Origin: Pseudomonas sp. KU26590
Lineage (GTDB): Bacteria; Pseudomonadota; Gammaproteobacteria; Pseudomonadales; Pseudomonadaceae
Assembly: GCF_026153515.1 (NCBI RefSeq)
Contig: NZ_CP110644.1
Coordinates: forward strand, 466,001 to 530,000
Direction of reading: 5' to 3'
Length of the DNA stretch: 64,000 nt
Position 1 is the stretch's first letter, and each line of letters opens with the position of its first letter. This document shows, one piece after another, positions 27,447-37,222 of this stretch. Both the position numbers and the translations under genes were made by a program. The notes beneath the pieces were generated by a model. The model searched no databases, had not been told where the DNA came from, and was given only the letters and a program-made list of their open reading frames with translations.

Positions 27447-29551
27447 CCGACGAAGCGCAGCGCTGGAAAGAAAAGTACCTCAAGGGCATCGAGCAGCAAG
27501 ACAAACTGGAGCGGCGCTGGAATGCGCGGCTCGACTTGCTGCGTCGAGGCCTTGTGCGCAGCAGCCTGGCGGCCGAAGGTGCCGACAAGGCCGTAGATGA
27601 GTGCATGAAGGAAATGCGCGAGATCGTTCGCAAGGACGACATGGACGCAGGCCTGGCCGCCTTGATTCCGCGCCTCGAAAAGGCGGTGCTGGACTCCGAA
27701 CAGCGTCGCGAGCAGCGCGTCGAGCAAATGGGCACGGCGTTGACGTCATTGGTCGCGCAGTTGCAGGCGTTGCCGTTGCCGAAGGACGTCAGCAAGCCGC
27801 TCAAGCGATTTGCCAAAAGTCTGGAAGATCGCATCACCCAAGCCCGTGAGCTGCCGCTGATATTGAGTGAGTTGAGCGGTCTCCAGGGACAAGCGCTGTC
27901 ACAGATCGAACACCCGGATGAGGCGTCCCGTCCGGGTTTTCTGCAGCGATTGTTCGGCAGTCACCGTGAGGTTGGCGGCGAGGGTGAGGAGCCGGCTGAG
28001 TTTCCACGCGCGGCCCCCGAACCCGTCAGATCCACGCCGCCAGCCTCTGACGATGCGTCGCAGTCATCGGTCGTGGTGTCGCAAGCTGCTCCAGAAAATA
28101 CGGCACTTGAGGCTGAGCTGCGCAGCGCTGTCATCACGGTTACTCAGCCAGTTACCAAAGAGCCGGAGCCCTCCATCCCGGAGCCTCACCCGGAAGTGGC
28201 AGTCGAGCCGGTCACACCCGAGCCCGAGCCCGATCGGGCTGCCACGACTGACGAAGAGCCCGAGGCATCGCCCCAAACCGCTGACCTCCCGCAGCCCTCC
28301 GCCGATGAGGCCCCATACGACGAAGCAGCCGAGCGGGTAGCTGAAGAGCCCTCCCCGGATCCGGAAGAGCCCGAAGACCCCGTCGAGGCCAGCGTTGTTG
28401 CCGACGATAGCGAAATCGTCGCTGAAGACGAAGAGCCAGACGATACCGCCGCCGCCGCCGCCGAAGAAGACGGCCCCTACGCGCTGCCCTCCTCGCCCGA
28501 GCCGAGTTACAGCTCCGTCGCTGCCCACATCGAAGAAACGCTGCTGGGCCTGCTCGACGAACTGACGCTGCCAGAACACCATCGTCCACAAGCCGAAGCC
28601 ATGCGTGCCCGGCTTGAACATGGGCTTAACTGGTACGAATTGCTGCCGATCCTCGACGATCTTGCTGTGCTGATGCTCGCCATCACCGACAGCGGCCAGC
28701 ATGAATTCGAGGCCTACCTCAAACAGCTCAACGAGCGCCTGGAGTCGTTTCAGAGCGGCTTGCTGGCTGCCAGCGAAGACCATGCCGATCAGCAATCGGC
28801 GTCGCGGCAGCTGGACCATCAATTGCGCGAGCACGTCGATGACCTGCAAACCAGCGTTCAGCAAGCGGCCGATCTGGACAGCTTGAAGCACGTGCTGGAG
28901 AGCCGCCTCGAAGGCCTGATTGGCACCATGGATCATCATCAGCAGCAACGCGATCAGCGCGAGCAGGAAGTCGCCACCCGCCTGCAAGCACTCTCCAGCC
29001 GCGTGGCCACGATGGAGCAGGAAGCGCTGGGTTTCCGGGTTCACCTGGAAGAGCAACGGCAGAAGGCGCTTATCGACACGCTGACAGGCTTGCCGAACCG
29101 CGCGGCGTGGAACGAACGACTGGAGCATGAGATCGACCAGTTGCAGAGGAAACGCTCAAGCCTGCTGCTCGGCATTCTCGACCTGGACCACTTCAAGCGC
29201 ATCAACGACGGTTACGGCCATCTGGCAGGCGACAAGGTCTTGAAGATCATCGCCGGTCAGTTGAGAAAGCGGTTGCGGGCTTCGGACTTCATTGCGCGTT
29301 TTGGCGGGGAAGAATTCGTGATCCTCCTGCCAACCACGCCGATGGATGAAGGGTTGGCGCTGTTGGAGCGTCTGCGCGAGGGCATCGAACAGTGCCCGTT
29401 TCACTTCAAGGGCGAGCGGGTGACGGTCACGGTGTCCATGGGCATCACGTTGTTCACTCCGGGTGAGCGCAGCGATGTTGTACTCAAACGTGCGGATGAG
29501 GCGCTATACCGCGCCAAGCATGAGGGGCGCAACCGGATCGAGCAGGGCTGA
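27443..29551 (+). CDS. dgcH: GGDEF diguanylate cyclase (DgcH-like)
   Basis: A 702-residue cytoplasmic protein. An N-terminal helical region (1-170) is followed by a long Pro/Glu/Asp-rich, probably disordered linker (about 190-350), a helical coiled-coil segment (350-530) and a C-terminal GGDEF domain. The active site is GGEEF (621-625) and the inhibitory I-site RxxD is RASD (612-615), so it should make c-di-GMP with product inhibition. It is the counterpart of PA5487. No membrane segments are visible. It is translationally coupled to the gene upstream. Confidence 0.9.
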   Translation: MTDEAQRWKEKYLKGIEQQDKLERRWNARLDLLRRGLVRSSLAAEGADKAVDECMKEMREIVRKDDMDAGLAALIPRLEKAVLDSEQRREQRVEQMGTALTSLVAQLQALPLPKDVSKPLKRFAKSLEDRITQARELPLILSELSGLQGQALSQIEHPDEASRPGFLQRLFGSHREVGGEGEEPAEFPRAAPEPVRSTPPASDDASQSSVVVSQAAPENTALEAELRSAVITVTQPVTKEPEPSIPEPHPEVAVEPVTPEPEPDRAATTDEEPEASPQTADLPQPSADEAPYDEAAERVAEEPSPDPEEPEDPVEASVVADDSEIVAEDEEPDDTAAAAAEEDGPYALPSSPEPSYSSVAAHIEETLLGLLDELTLPEHHRPQAEAMRARLEHGLNWYELLPILDDLAVLMLAITDSGQHEFEAYLKQLNERLESFQSGLLAASEDHADQQSASRQLDHQLREHVDDLQTSVQQAADLDSLKHVLESRLEGLIGTMDHHQQQRDQREQEVATRLQALSSRVATMEQEALGFRVHLEEQRQKALIDTLTGLPNRAAWNERLEHEIDQLQRKRSSLLLGILDLDHFKRINDGYGHLAGDKVLKIIAGQLRKRLRASDFIARFGGEEFVILLPTTPMDEGLALLERLREGIEQCPFHFKGERVTVTVSMGITLFTPGERSDVVLKRADEALYRAKHEGRNRIEQG

Positions 29552-29650
29552 ACGGTTCGTCTGGTTAGCTATGGGGGCACGATGCATTTTTGAATGCGCT
29601 GCCGACGTTACGTTACACTGTTGCATTATTTGCCCACACGTCGTGCCGCC

Positions 29651-30427
29651 ATGAAGTCTATTTACGCCCTAATTCTGCTGTTGCTGCTGACCGCTTGCAG
29701 CAGCGGTCCGAAAATCGACACCAGCCACCCTTCCGTCAATTTCGACAGCCGCGTGCAGTTTGTGGTGGTTCATTACACTTCTGCCTCCCTTGAGCGTTCG
29801 TTGGCATTGCTGACCCACGGTGAGGTCAGCGCGCATTACCTGATCGGCGACGGTCCAGCCACCACCTACAAGTTGGTCGACGAATCCCAGCGCGCGTGGC
29901 ATGCCGGTGAAAGCGAATGGGACGGGCGCACCTGGCTCAACTCAAGCAGCATTGGCATCGAGATAGTCAATCCGGGCTACCGCGACACGCCTACCGGCCG
30001 GCTCTGGTATCCCTACAGCGAGGCGCAGATTCAAGCGCTGATCGTGCTGCTTAAAGACATCGTCAAACGCAATCACATCGAACCGCGCCATGTCATTGGC
30101 CACAGTGACATTGCACCCCTGCGCAAGCTCGATCCGGGGCCGTTGTTCCCGTGGAAGCGGCTCGCCCAGGAAGGGTTGGGAATCTGGCCGGATGAGCAGC
30201 AGGTCGCACAGCGTCAGACTCAGCTGATGGGCGTCGTGCCGAATATCGTGTGGTTCCAGCAGCAATTGGCGCTGCTGGGTTACCCGACGCCGCAGACCGG
30301 AGAGCTGGACATCGCAACACGTCACACCCTGGCGGCCTTCCAGATGCATTACCGACCACAAAAATTTGACGGTGAACCGGATCTACAAAGTGCGGCTATG
30401 CTGCAAGTACTTAACTTCAGGCACTAA
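29651..30427 (+). CDS. ampDh2: N-acetylmuramoyl-L-alanine amidase lipoprotein (AmpDh2-like)
   Basis: A 258-residue lipoprotein with lipobox LTAC in MKSIYALILLLLLTACSSG. An Amidase_2 domain has zinc ligands in VVHYTSA and IGHSDIAP. A C-terminal peptidoglycan-binding domain of about 70 residues ends with FQMHYRPQKFDGEPD. It cleaves the amide bond of peptidoglycan in the periplasm. ATG 29651 is chosen because it starts the lipoprotein signal; the frame extends upstream without one. The match to P. aeruginosa AmpDh2 (PA5485) is by locus and domain order. Confidence 0.88.
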   Translation: MKSIYALILLLLLTACSSGPKIDTSHPSVNFDSRVQFVVVHYTSASLERSLALLTHGEVSAHYLIGDGPATTYKLVDESQRAWHAGESEWDGRTWLNSSSIGIEIVNPGYRDTPTGRLWYPYSEAQIQALIVLLKDIVKRNHIEPRHVIGHSDIAPLRKLDPGPLFPWKRLAQEGLGIWPDEQQVAQRQTQLMGVVPNIVWFQQQLALLGYPTPQTGELDIATRHTLAAFQMHYRPQKFDGEPDLQSAAMLQVLNFRH

Positions 30428-30518
30428 ATTCCCCTGGTTGTCGGTATTTCCGGGCTATTTCTGCGCTTGTTGCTATACCTCAGTGGTTATGCAAATCCCA
30501 CCCTCTGGATGACTGTCG

Positions 30519-32138
30519 ATGTTCACGGCGACGCCGCGACTGCGCTCTTTCCTTTACCGTCCCTGGCTTCTGGCATTACTGGCCGCGCTGTTAAGCGCGG
30601 CGGTCTTGCTGGCGGGCAGCTTCGGGCTGGCGATGCATCAGGCCCGGCAGGAAGAACGTGCGCAAATGAATGCACAGGGCGAGCGCTTTCTGGTGCGGCT
30701 GGAGCAATTGTTCGGCCAGTTGAGGGCCGGGCTCGATCAGCTTGAAGCGCAGCCGTCCCGCGGCTGCAGCCCCGAGATGATCGAGCAACTGCGTCAGGTG
30801 AACTCGCGCTACCGCTTTATCTACGAAGTGGCGTACGTCAGCGAAAGCCAGTTCTGCTCCAGCTGGACGCGTCAAAGCCTGATCGGCAAGCCCAGGCCGC
30901 CGGACATTCGCGGCCCCACCTACGATTACTGGCTCAACACCTCCACCCAGCCCGACGATAACCTGGCTTCACTGATGCTCGGGCGCGGGGAGTTTCGTGT
31001 TTCTACCTCCCGCGGTCACCTGACGGATGTCGTCGACCTGCCGGCGGGCGGCAGTCTGGTGGTGGTGCTCGATCGCGGGTCCAAAGCAGTTCCGGTGCTA
31101 GGCCCGCCTCAGACATGGCCGCCCACCCCCGACTGGTCGCCGACCTCAACCGAAACGCTGATGACCACCCAGGACAAACTCGTCTACCGGATGCCGACCC
31201 AGAGCCCGGAATATCAACTGGTCCTGATTACGCCGCGCAGTGCCTTGCAACAGAAGGTCACCGGGGCGTGGTGGCTGCTGGTCCCGGCCAGCCTGTTGAT
31301 TTCGTTGTTCATTGGCATTCTTGTGCTGCAACTGGTCCGTCAGCGTCAGTCGCTGGGCGGCGAGCTGCACGGGGCGCTACGGCGGGGCGAGTTGAAGGTT
31401 TTGTATCAGCCGATTTTTGACCTCAACACGCGGCTGTGCGTGGGCGCTGAGGCCCTGGTGCGCTGGCGACGACCGGACGGCACGCTGACCAGCCCTGACC
31501 TCTTTATCCCGCTCGCGGAGAACACCGGGCAGATCCGACAGATCACCGACTTCGTGCTTCAGCAGCTGCTTGAGCAACTGGGGCATTTGTTGCGCGCCAA
31601 TCCGCACCTGTACGTGTCGGTCAATCTGGCCGCTTGCGATGTCATGGCCCCGCGCATTGGTCGAGTGACGGCAAAGCTGCTGGCGTTGCACCGAGTGGCG
31701 CCTCGGCAGATTGCATTCGAGGTCACCGAGCGCGGCCTGGTCGATGTCGTGGTCGCGCGCAATCATCTTCAAGCGCTGCGCGATCGGGGGCATCAGGTGT
31801 TGATCGATGACTTTGGCACCGGTTATTGCAGCCTGGCTTACCTGCAGACGTTGCCCGTGGACTGTCTGAAAATCGACAAGGCCTTTATTGACGCCCTCGG
31901 TCACGATGCGGCGAGCAGTGGTGTGGCGCCGCACATCATTCGCATGGCCCATGCGCTGCAGTTGCGGGTGATCGCTGAAGGCATCGAGTTTGAATCGCAG
32001 GCAACGCTGCTGAAAAGCGAAGGGGTGATTTACGGCCAGGGCTGGCTCTTCGCCCGGCCCCTGAGCGCGACCAAGTTCAGTGAGCTGGTGACCGGCGGCA
32101 GACGCAGCGGCGGGCGGCGTGCGGATGATGTGGCGTAG
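30519..32138 (+). CDS. CSS-motif periplasmic sensor / EAL c-di-GMP phosphodiesterase
   Basis: A 539-residue inner-membrane protein. A first membrane segment (about 14-36) is followed by a periplasmic CSS domain with Cys83 and the C-S-S motif at 113-115, a second membrane segment (about 250-272), and a cytoplasmic EAL domain. Catalytic marks are EAL (311-313), FEVTERGLVD, IDDFGTGYCSL, LKIDKAFI and IAEGIE. In this class, oxidation of the periplasmic cysteines by the DsbA/B system restrains the phosphodiesterase, so the nearby dsbA is a plausible partner. Confidence 0.9.
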   Translation: MFTATPRLRSFLYRPWLLALLAALLSAAVLLAGSFGLAMHQARQEERAQMNAQGERFLVRLEQLFGQLRAGLDQLEAQPSRGCSPEMIEQLRQVNSRYRFIYEVAYVSESQFCSSWTRQSLIGKPRPPDIRGPTYDYWLNTSTQPDDNLASLMLGRGEFRVSTSRGHLTDVVDLPAGGSLVVVLDRGSKAVPVLGPPQTWPPTPDWSPTSTETLMTTQDKLVYRMPTQSPEYQLVLITPRSALQQKVTGAWWLLVPASLLISLFIGILVLQLVRQRQSLGGELHGALRRGELKVLYQPIFDLNTRLCVGAEALVRWRRPDGTLTSPDLFIPLAENTGQIRQITDFVLQQLLEQLGHLLRANPHLYVSVNLAACDVMAPRIGRVTAKLLALHRVAPRQIAFEVTERGLVDVVVARNHLQALRDRGHQVLIDDFGTGYCSLAYLQTLPVDCLKIDKAFIDALGHDAASSGVAPHIIRMAHALQLRVIAEGIEFESQATLLKSEGVIYGQGWLFARPLSATKFSELVTGGRRSGGRRADDVA

Positions 32139-32153
32139 CGCAGCGAGACCTTT

Positions 32154-33941
32154 CTACAGTGGCAGTGCCATATAAAACTGTGTGCTCTGCCCCGGTCGTG
32201 AATAGACGCCCATTCGCCCGCCGTGCAGTTGAACGATCTCCTTGCACAAGGCCAGCCCCAGGCCTGCGCCGCCTTTCTTGCGTCCAACTTGCACGAACGG
32301 CTCGAAGATCCGCGCCTGCTGGCCGTAAGCAATGCCCTCGCCGTTGTCTTCCACGCTGATGATCAAGCGCTCGCCATGACGCCGCGCCTGCAAGCGGATC
32401 ACACCTGATTTCGGGGTATGGCGCAGGGCGTTATCGAGCAGGTTGTCGAGCACTCGGTCCAGCTGCGCCTTGTCCGCCTGTACCCGTGGCAGTGGCTCCT
32501 GGGTTTCCAGCAGCACCATGATGTCCTGATCGTGGGCGGTGTCGGCAAAGCGCTGACGCGCCCCTTCGAGCAATTCGCCGATATCACAGGGCTCCAGCGT
32601 CAGCTTTTGCAGGCCGTTCTGATAGCGCGAGAAGTTGAGCAGGTCGTTGATCAACTGCATCAGACGCTGCATTTCTTCGTTGACGGTGTCGAGCAGGTCT
32701 TTCTCACGCGAGTCCGGCGGGAAATGCACACGCTCCTGAAGCAGGCCGAAGGCCATGTGCATGCCGGTGACGGGGGTTCGCAGCTCGTGGGAAGCGCGCA
32801 GCACGAACTCGCTGCGCACGCGTTCGAACGCCCGCTGCTCAGTGACGTCGTGCAGCACCATAACGGCGCCAACGATGTGCCCCTTGGTATGGCTGACCGG
32901 CGTGAGGCTGTAGGTGAGCAGACGGACTTCGCCGTCGATCTCGATGGAAAGATCATCGGGCGCCCGCTCCAGCGTGCCGCCACGCAATACCAGATACAGC
33001 TGTTCGTCGAGTTCCGGGCGTTGCAATGCGTCGCCGAGACCCTGGCCCAGCCGACTTTCTTCCCAGCCCAACTGCCGTTGCGCGACCGGGTTCAGGTGTT
33101 CAAGTCGCCCTTGGCGATCAATCATCAGCAAGCCGTCGTCGATGCTGTCCAGCACCGCCTGCAAACGCTGCTGGCCGGCGAGCAGCTCATCGACATTGGT
33201 TTTCTGATGCTGGCGCAGCGCATCGGCCATCATGCCGAAACGGTGGGTCAGCAGATTCATTTCGTCCGATGAGGACGTGGGCAGCGTGACGTCGAAATCC
33301 CCCTGGGCAATCCGGTCCGCCGCCTTGGCCAACTGCTCGATGGGGCCGCCGAAACGCCGGGCAATGCCGTGGGCGGTGACGAAGCCGATAACCAGCACCG
33401 CCAGTCCCACCAGCCCCAGCAGCGCCGAAACCCACAGCGCTCGCGACCTTGAGGCGCTTTCTGCCTGGCTGATGTTCACCAGCGCTTGGCGGTGGGCGTC
33501 GAGCAGGCCATCGCGCAACGTGTTGAACGCATCGGTCACGGCCTCATTGTCGCGGATCGCGTCACCACGCTCGCTGGATTGTTCGATGGTTTTGACGAAG
33601 CGGGCGTAGTTCACCCGGGCCGTTTCGAAGCCGCTGGGAACGCCGGTTTGCTGATCATGTTCGATGCCCTGATCGAGCAGATTCTGGAACTGTTCCTGAT
33701 TGCGCTTGATCGACGCCTGATCGGGGCTGTCCTTAAGCATCATGACCAATTGGTCGCCCAGGTTCTGTCGCAGCTTCAAACCGATATCGAGGGTGATGAA
33801 GTTGTGCCGAATCGACGATTCCTGAGATTTGGCCATCTGCATGACGCTGACGAGCCCCAGCACCAAGCCCAGCAGGGCAACGGTGATGAGGGCGGAAATA
33901 CTCAGGAAAAGTCGGGTGCGCAACTTCATCGCAAACATCAT
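32154..33941 (-). CDS. kinB: Sensor histidine kinase KinB (alginate regulation)
   Basis: A 595-residue inner-membrane kinase. There are two membrane segments (about 10-32 and 170-192) around a periplasmic helical sensor, then HAMP, PAS (DDGLLMIDRQGRLEHLNPVA), HisKA with SHELRTP (His385) and an HATPase domain (LDNLLDNALRHTP, DNGEGI, GGAGLGLAL). Counting from ATG 33941, the histidine falls at 385 and the length is 595, the same as P. aeruginosa KinB, which supports this start. It controls AlgB and alginate production. The start lies 11 bp after algB. Confidence 0.92.
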   Translation of the reverse strand: MMFAMKLRTRLFLSISALITVALLGLVLGLVSVMQMAKSQESSIRHNFITLDIGLKLRQNLGDQLVMMLKDSPDQASIKRNQEQFQNLLDQGIEHDQQTGVPSGFETARVNYARFVKTIEQSSERGDAIRDNEAVTDAFNTLRDGLLDAHRQALVNISQAESASRSRALWVSALLGLVGLAVLVIGFVTAHGIARRFGGPIEQLAKAADRIAQGDFDVTLPTSSSDEMNLLTHRFGMMADALRQHQKTNVDELLAGQQRLQAVLDSIDDGLLMIDRQGRLEHLNPVAQRQLGWEESRLGQGLGDALQRPELDEQLYLVLRGGTLERAPDDLSIEIDGEVRLLTYSLTPVSHTKGHIVGAVMVLHDVTEQRAFERVRSEFVLRASHELRTPVTGMHMAFGLLQERVHFPPDSREKDLLDTVNEEMQRLMQLINDLLNFSRYQNGLQKLTLEPCDIGELLEGARQRFADTAHDQDIMVLLETQEPLPRVQADKAQLDRVLDNLLDNALRHTPKSGVIRLQARRHGERLIISVEDNGEGIAYGQQARIFEPFVQVGRKKGGAGLGLALCKEIVQLHGGRMGVYSRPGQSTQFYMALPL

Positions 33942-33951
33942 CGGCGCCCTG

Positions 33952-35298
33952 TCACAGGTTGTACTGCTTGCGTTTTCGGTACAGCGTCGAGGCGTCGATG
34001 CCCAACGTGCGTGCGGCCTGATCCAGCGTATCGCTGGTGGCCAGCACCGCGCCGATGTGAGCTTTCTCCAGCTCATCCAGGCTCAACGCTGCGCCCACGC
34101 GCGGGGCATTGTTGACCGGTTGTTCGGCCATGCCCAGATGCGTGATTTCGACTTTTTCCTGCGGGCAGATAATGCTCGCCCGCTCAATCACATTTCGCAG
34201 CTCGCGAATGTTGCCGGGCCACCGGTAGTTGAGCAGCGCACTGCGCGCCTGTTCGCTGAAGCCCCGCGCCGGGCGGCTGTATTCCTTGACGAAGCGTGCA
34301 AGGAAGCGGTCCGCCAGCGTAAGGATGTCTTCGCTTCGCTCGCGCAGAGGGGGCAGGTTCAGGGTGATCACGTTCAGGCGATACAGCAGGTCCTCGCGAA
34401 AACGCCCTTCGCGGACCATGTCTTCGAGGTTCAGATTAGTCGCCGCCAGAATGCGCACGTCGGCGCGACGGGTGACCGGGTCACCGACGCGCTCGTATTC
34501 CTTGTCCTGAATGAAGCGCAGCAGTTTTGGCTGAAGCGTGAGCGGGAAGTCGCCGATTTCATCGAGGAACAAGGTACCGCCGTCTGCCTGATTCACCCGA
34601 CCGAGCGTGCTTTCGCTGGCACCGGTGAAGGCGCCACGGCTATGGCCGAACAGTTCGCTTTCCATCAACTCGGCAGTGAGCGACGGACAGTTGATGGTCA
34701 CGCAGGCCTTCTTGGCGCGCTTGCTCCAGCCATGAATCGCCCGCGCCAATTCACCCTTACCCGTACCGGATTCACCGAGGATAAGGATGTTGGCGTCGGT
34801 GTTGGCGACCTGCCGGGCGGTTTCGAGGATCGCCATCATCGACGGGCTGTGGGAATCGAGGCCGTCCTTTGGTTTGCGAACTTCGCCTTCCAGGGCTTCG
34901 AGTCGCGCGGACAACTGGCGGACTTCGAGCTGCTTGGCGGTGGCGAGGCGCAGTTGATCCGGGCTGCAGGGCTTGACCAGGTAATCGGCAGCGCCGGCCT
35001 GGATCGCGTCCACGGCAGTGTCGACGGCCGAATGCGCGGTGACAATCACCACGCGCATCCAGGGCGCCTGCACGCGCATTTGCGCCAGAACATCCAGCCC
35101 GTTGTCCTCACCCAGACGCAGGTCGAGGAAACACACGTCGAATACCTGACGCTGTAACAGCGCCTCTGCCTGCGCCGCACTGTTGGCGGTGGCTACGTTG
35201 TAGCCCTCATCTTCCAGGCAATAACGGAAGGTGCGAAGGATGGCGGATTCATCATCCACGAGCAGAATACGGCCCTGATTCTCAGCGGCTGCTTCCAT
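33952..35298 (-). CDS. algB: NtrC-family response regulator AlgB
   Basis: A 448-residue regulator. The receiver domain has phospho-acceptor Asp59 (CFLDLRLGEDNG). The AAA+ domain has Walker A GESGTGKGE, the GAFTGA loop and Walker B GGTLFLDEIGDFP. A Fis-type helix-turn-helix lies at the C-terminus (DQAARTLGIDASTLYRKRKQ). It is encoded just before its kinase kinB. P. aeruginosa AlgB activates alginate genes and has been reported to work without the sigma-54 step despite the intact GAFTGA motif. An AAAGGAG ribosome site precedes the ATG. Confidence 0.94.
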   Translation of the reverse strand: MEAAAENQGRILLVDDESAILRTFRYCLEDEGYNVATANSAAQAEALLQRQVFDVCFLDLRLGEDNGLDVLAQMRVQAPWMRVVIVTAHSAVDTAVDAIQAGAADYLVKPCSPDQLRLATAKQLEVRQLSARLEALEGEVRKPKDGLDSHSPSMMAILETARQVANTDANILILGESGTGKGELARAIHGWSKRAKKACVTINCPSLTAELMESELFGHSRGAFTGASESTLGRVNQADGGTLFLDEIGDFPLTLQPKLLRFIQDKEYERVGDPVTRRADVRILAATNLNLEDMVREGRFREDLLYRLNVITLNLPPLRERSEDILTLADRFLARFVKEYSRPARGFSEQARSALLNYRWPGNIRELRNVIERASIICPQEKVEITHLGMAEQPVNNAPRVGAALSLDELEKAHIGAVLATSDTLDQAARTLGIDASTLYRKRKQYNL

Positions 35299-35555
35299 TT
35301 TTCCTACGCTCCTTTATGAATAGTCTGTGTTAGTCCCGGAAAAATCGGGCAAGTTGCATGGTTCATTCTGATTGATTCTTTACGCTGCATGGTAGCGATC
35401 TTCTGAAAAAAGCCGTCAAGCGCTGATCCATGGCAGGTCACGCCCATTAACCGCCGGCTCGAACCCCCATGCAGGCAAAATCAGGACGCGCCGAACATCT
35501 GGGCAAAAGACCAGTCTGTCCAGAGGTACCTTTTTGCAATTGTCTGGAGATTCCC

Positions 35556-36410
35556 ATGCCCCCGTTGAAGAAGATCGCCCTGGCCATCACCACTGCCAGC
35601 CTGCTCGGACTGACGCCCGTCATCGCCCACGCCGCAGCCGCCGATCTGCAGACCCAGCTGGCCGAAGCGCGCCAGGAGGGTTCGATCTGGACCGCCTTTG
35701 CCCTGAACCGGCATTTGAGCCCGTTCAAGATCAGCGTGGACGTGGAGCAAGGCACTGCGATCCTCAAGGGCAAGGTCGAGAACCAGGTCGACAAGGATCT
35801 GGCGGCGCAGATAGCCGGCGACATTCAGGGGATCAACAAGGTCGATAACCAGCTTGAGATCGATCCGCAGGTCGCCGCCGATCCGAGCACCAAAGCCGCC
35901 ATGGCCCAGCGTTTTGACGACGCTACGCTGACGGCAACCATCAAGTCCAAGTTGCTGTGGAACAGCGTGACTGAGGCGTTGAACATCGATGTCAACGCTG
36001 CTCAGGGTGTTGTCACCCTCAAGGGCCAGGCGAAAGACGCGGATGCCAAGCAGTTGGCCGGAAGCCTGGCCACCAACACGGACGGCGTGACGGAGGTGAA
36101 CAACCTCATCAGCGTTAGTGCGCGAGACACACAGGCAATCAAAGAGCAGAACGAACTCCAGGCCGATGCCGTCCGCGAGGAATTCAGTGATGTGTGGATC
36201 ACCAGTAAGGTGAAATCCAGCCTTATATATAGCCGTACGCTCGACGGTTTGAACATCAAGGTCCAGACCAAAGACGGTGTGGTGACGCTGGACGGTGTGG
36301 TGGCCAACTATGCCGAGAAAGAATTAGCGGTCGAGATCGCGCGCAATATTCGGGGGGTCAAAGGCGTCGATGCCGACACCTTGCGCGTTACAGCGCGCAG
36401 CGCAGGCTAG
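35556..36410 (+). CDS. Periplasmic protein with three BON domains (OsmY-like)
   Basis: A 284-residue protein with a signal peptide (cleavage near AHAAAA) and three BON repeats, each ending in a V-x-V/N-x-L pattern (KVDNQLEID, EVNNLISVS, GVDADTLRV). BON domains bind phospholipid or envelope surfaces, and OsmY-like proteins respond to envelope and osmotic stress. ATG 35556 has TGGAGA 6 bases upstream. It is divergent from algB, with 257 bp between the starts. Confidence 0.85.
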   Translation: MPPLKKIALAITTASLLGLTPVIAHAAAADLQTQLAEARQEGSIWTAFALNRHLSPFKISVDVEQGTAILKGKVENQVDKDLAAQIAGDIQGINKVDNQLEIDPQVAADPSTKAAMAQRFDDATLTATIKSKLLWNSVTEALNIDVNAAQGVVTLKGQAKDADAKQLAGSLATNTDGVTEVNNLISVSARDTQAIKEQNELQADAVREEFSDVWITSKVKSSLIYSRTLDGLNIKVQTKDGVVTLDGVVANYAEKELAVEIARNIRGVKGVDADTLRVTARSAG

Positions 36411-36607
36411 AGCGTTACGCGGCGGTCGGAACAAGGGTGTCAGAACTGAATTCGCACCCGGAATGAATTCGGCCGCAGCGGTGGTGTCAGGCCATTCGTG
36501 CATTCCGCACGATGGCAAATGTTCAATCGTGCAGCTTGCGCGTACGACGCTTCCGAGCAGGACACGCAACCTATTGATTTAAAAGGATTAATTCGTTCTC
36601 AAAAAGC

Positions 36608-36623
36608 TGGCACACAGCGTGCA
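36608..36623 (+). promoter_or_regulatory. RpoN (sigma-54) promoter
   Basis: TGGCACACAGCGTGCA matches the -24/-12 consensus TGGCAC-N5-TTGCA, with the required 10 bases between GG and GC. It lies 60 bases before the ATG of the small membrane protein gene, placing the transcript start near 36634. The activator and its binding sites are not identified. Confidence 0.8.
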
Positions 36624-36682
36624 ATATCCTTGGTAACAAAGGCCCGAACAGACGGCCGACAAGATTGCCAGGAGTCCGCTGA

Positions 36683-36967
36683 ATGAACGCTCAACATCTC
36701 GCCAACAAACTGCGTATCTCACCTCTGCATGTGCAGCAGGTTTTGTTTGCCAGTCTGGCGCTGATGATCACGCTCATTGCGGTTCAGCAATTCAATCACT
36801 GGAATCAGAATCAGGAAGTGACTCAGGTTCACTACTCCCATGCCCACACCGCACCGTTTGCCAAGGCAGCTGCGCTGAAAGCCTCGGACGTCGCCCTGAG
36901 CATGCAAGTTGATGATGCGGCCGCTACTGATGTTGAAGCGCCGCGTCAGCAAAGCTGGGTTTTCTGA
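36683..36967 (+). CDS. Small single-span membrane protein, function unknown
   Basis: A 94-residue protein with one hydrophobic segment (about residues 21-39, VLFASLALMITLIAV) and a short Ala/Val-rich periplasmic tail (KAAALKASDVALSMQVDDAA). It corresponds in position to the uncharacterised PA5482 locus. A convincing RpoN promoter lies just upstream, so expression is likely tied to a sigma-54 activator. I recognise no domain. Confidence 0.7.
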   Translation: MNAQHLANKLRISPLHVQQVLFASLALMITLIAVQQFNHWNQNQEVTQVHYSHAHTAPFAKAAALKASDVALSMQVDDAAATDVEAPRQQSWVF

Positions 36968-37037
36968 TCCTTTGGGTCAAAGACGCGATCTACCCCGAGG
37001 GTCATCCCGACGCCTCGACGTAGCAAAAAATCAATAA

Positions 37038-37220
<183 letters not shown>

Positions 37221-37222
37221 AT

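Noticed and set aside
33829..35157. A 442-codon plus-strand frame opposite algB
   Set aside because: AlgB on the other strand has receiver, AAA+ and HTH motifs in order; the plus-strand product has none.
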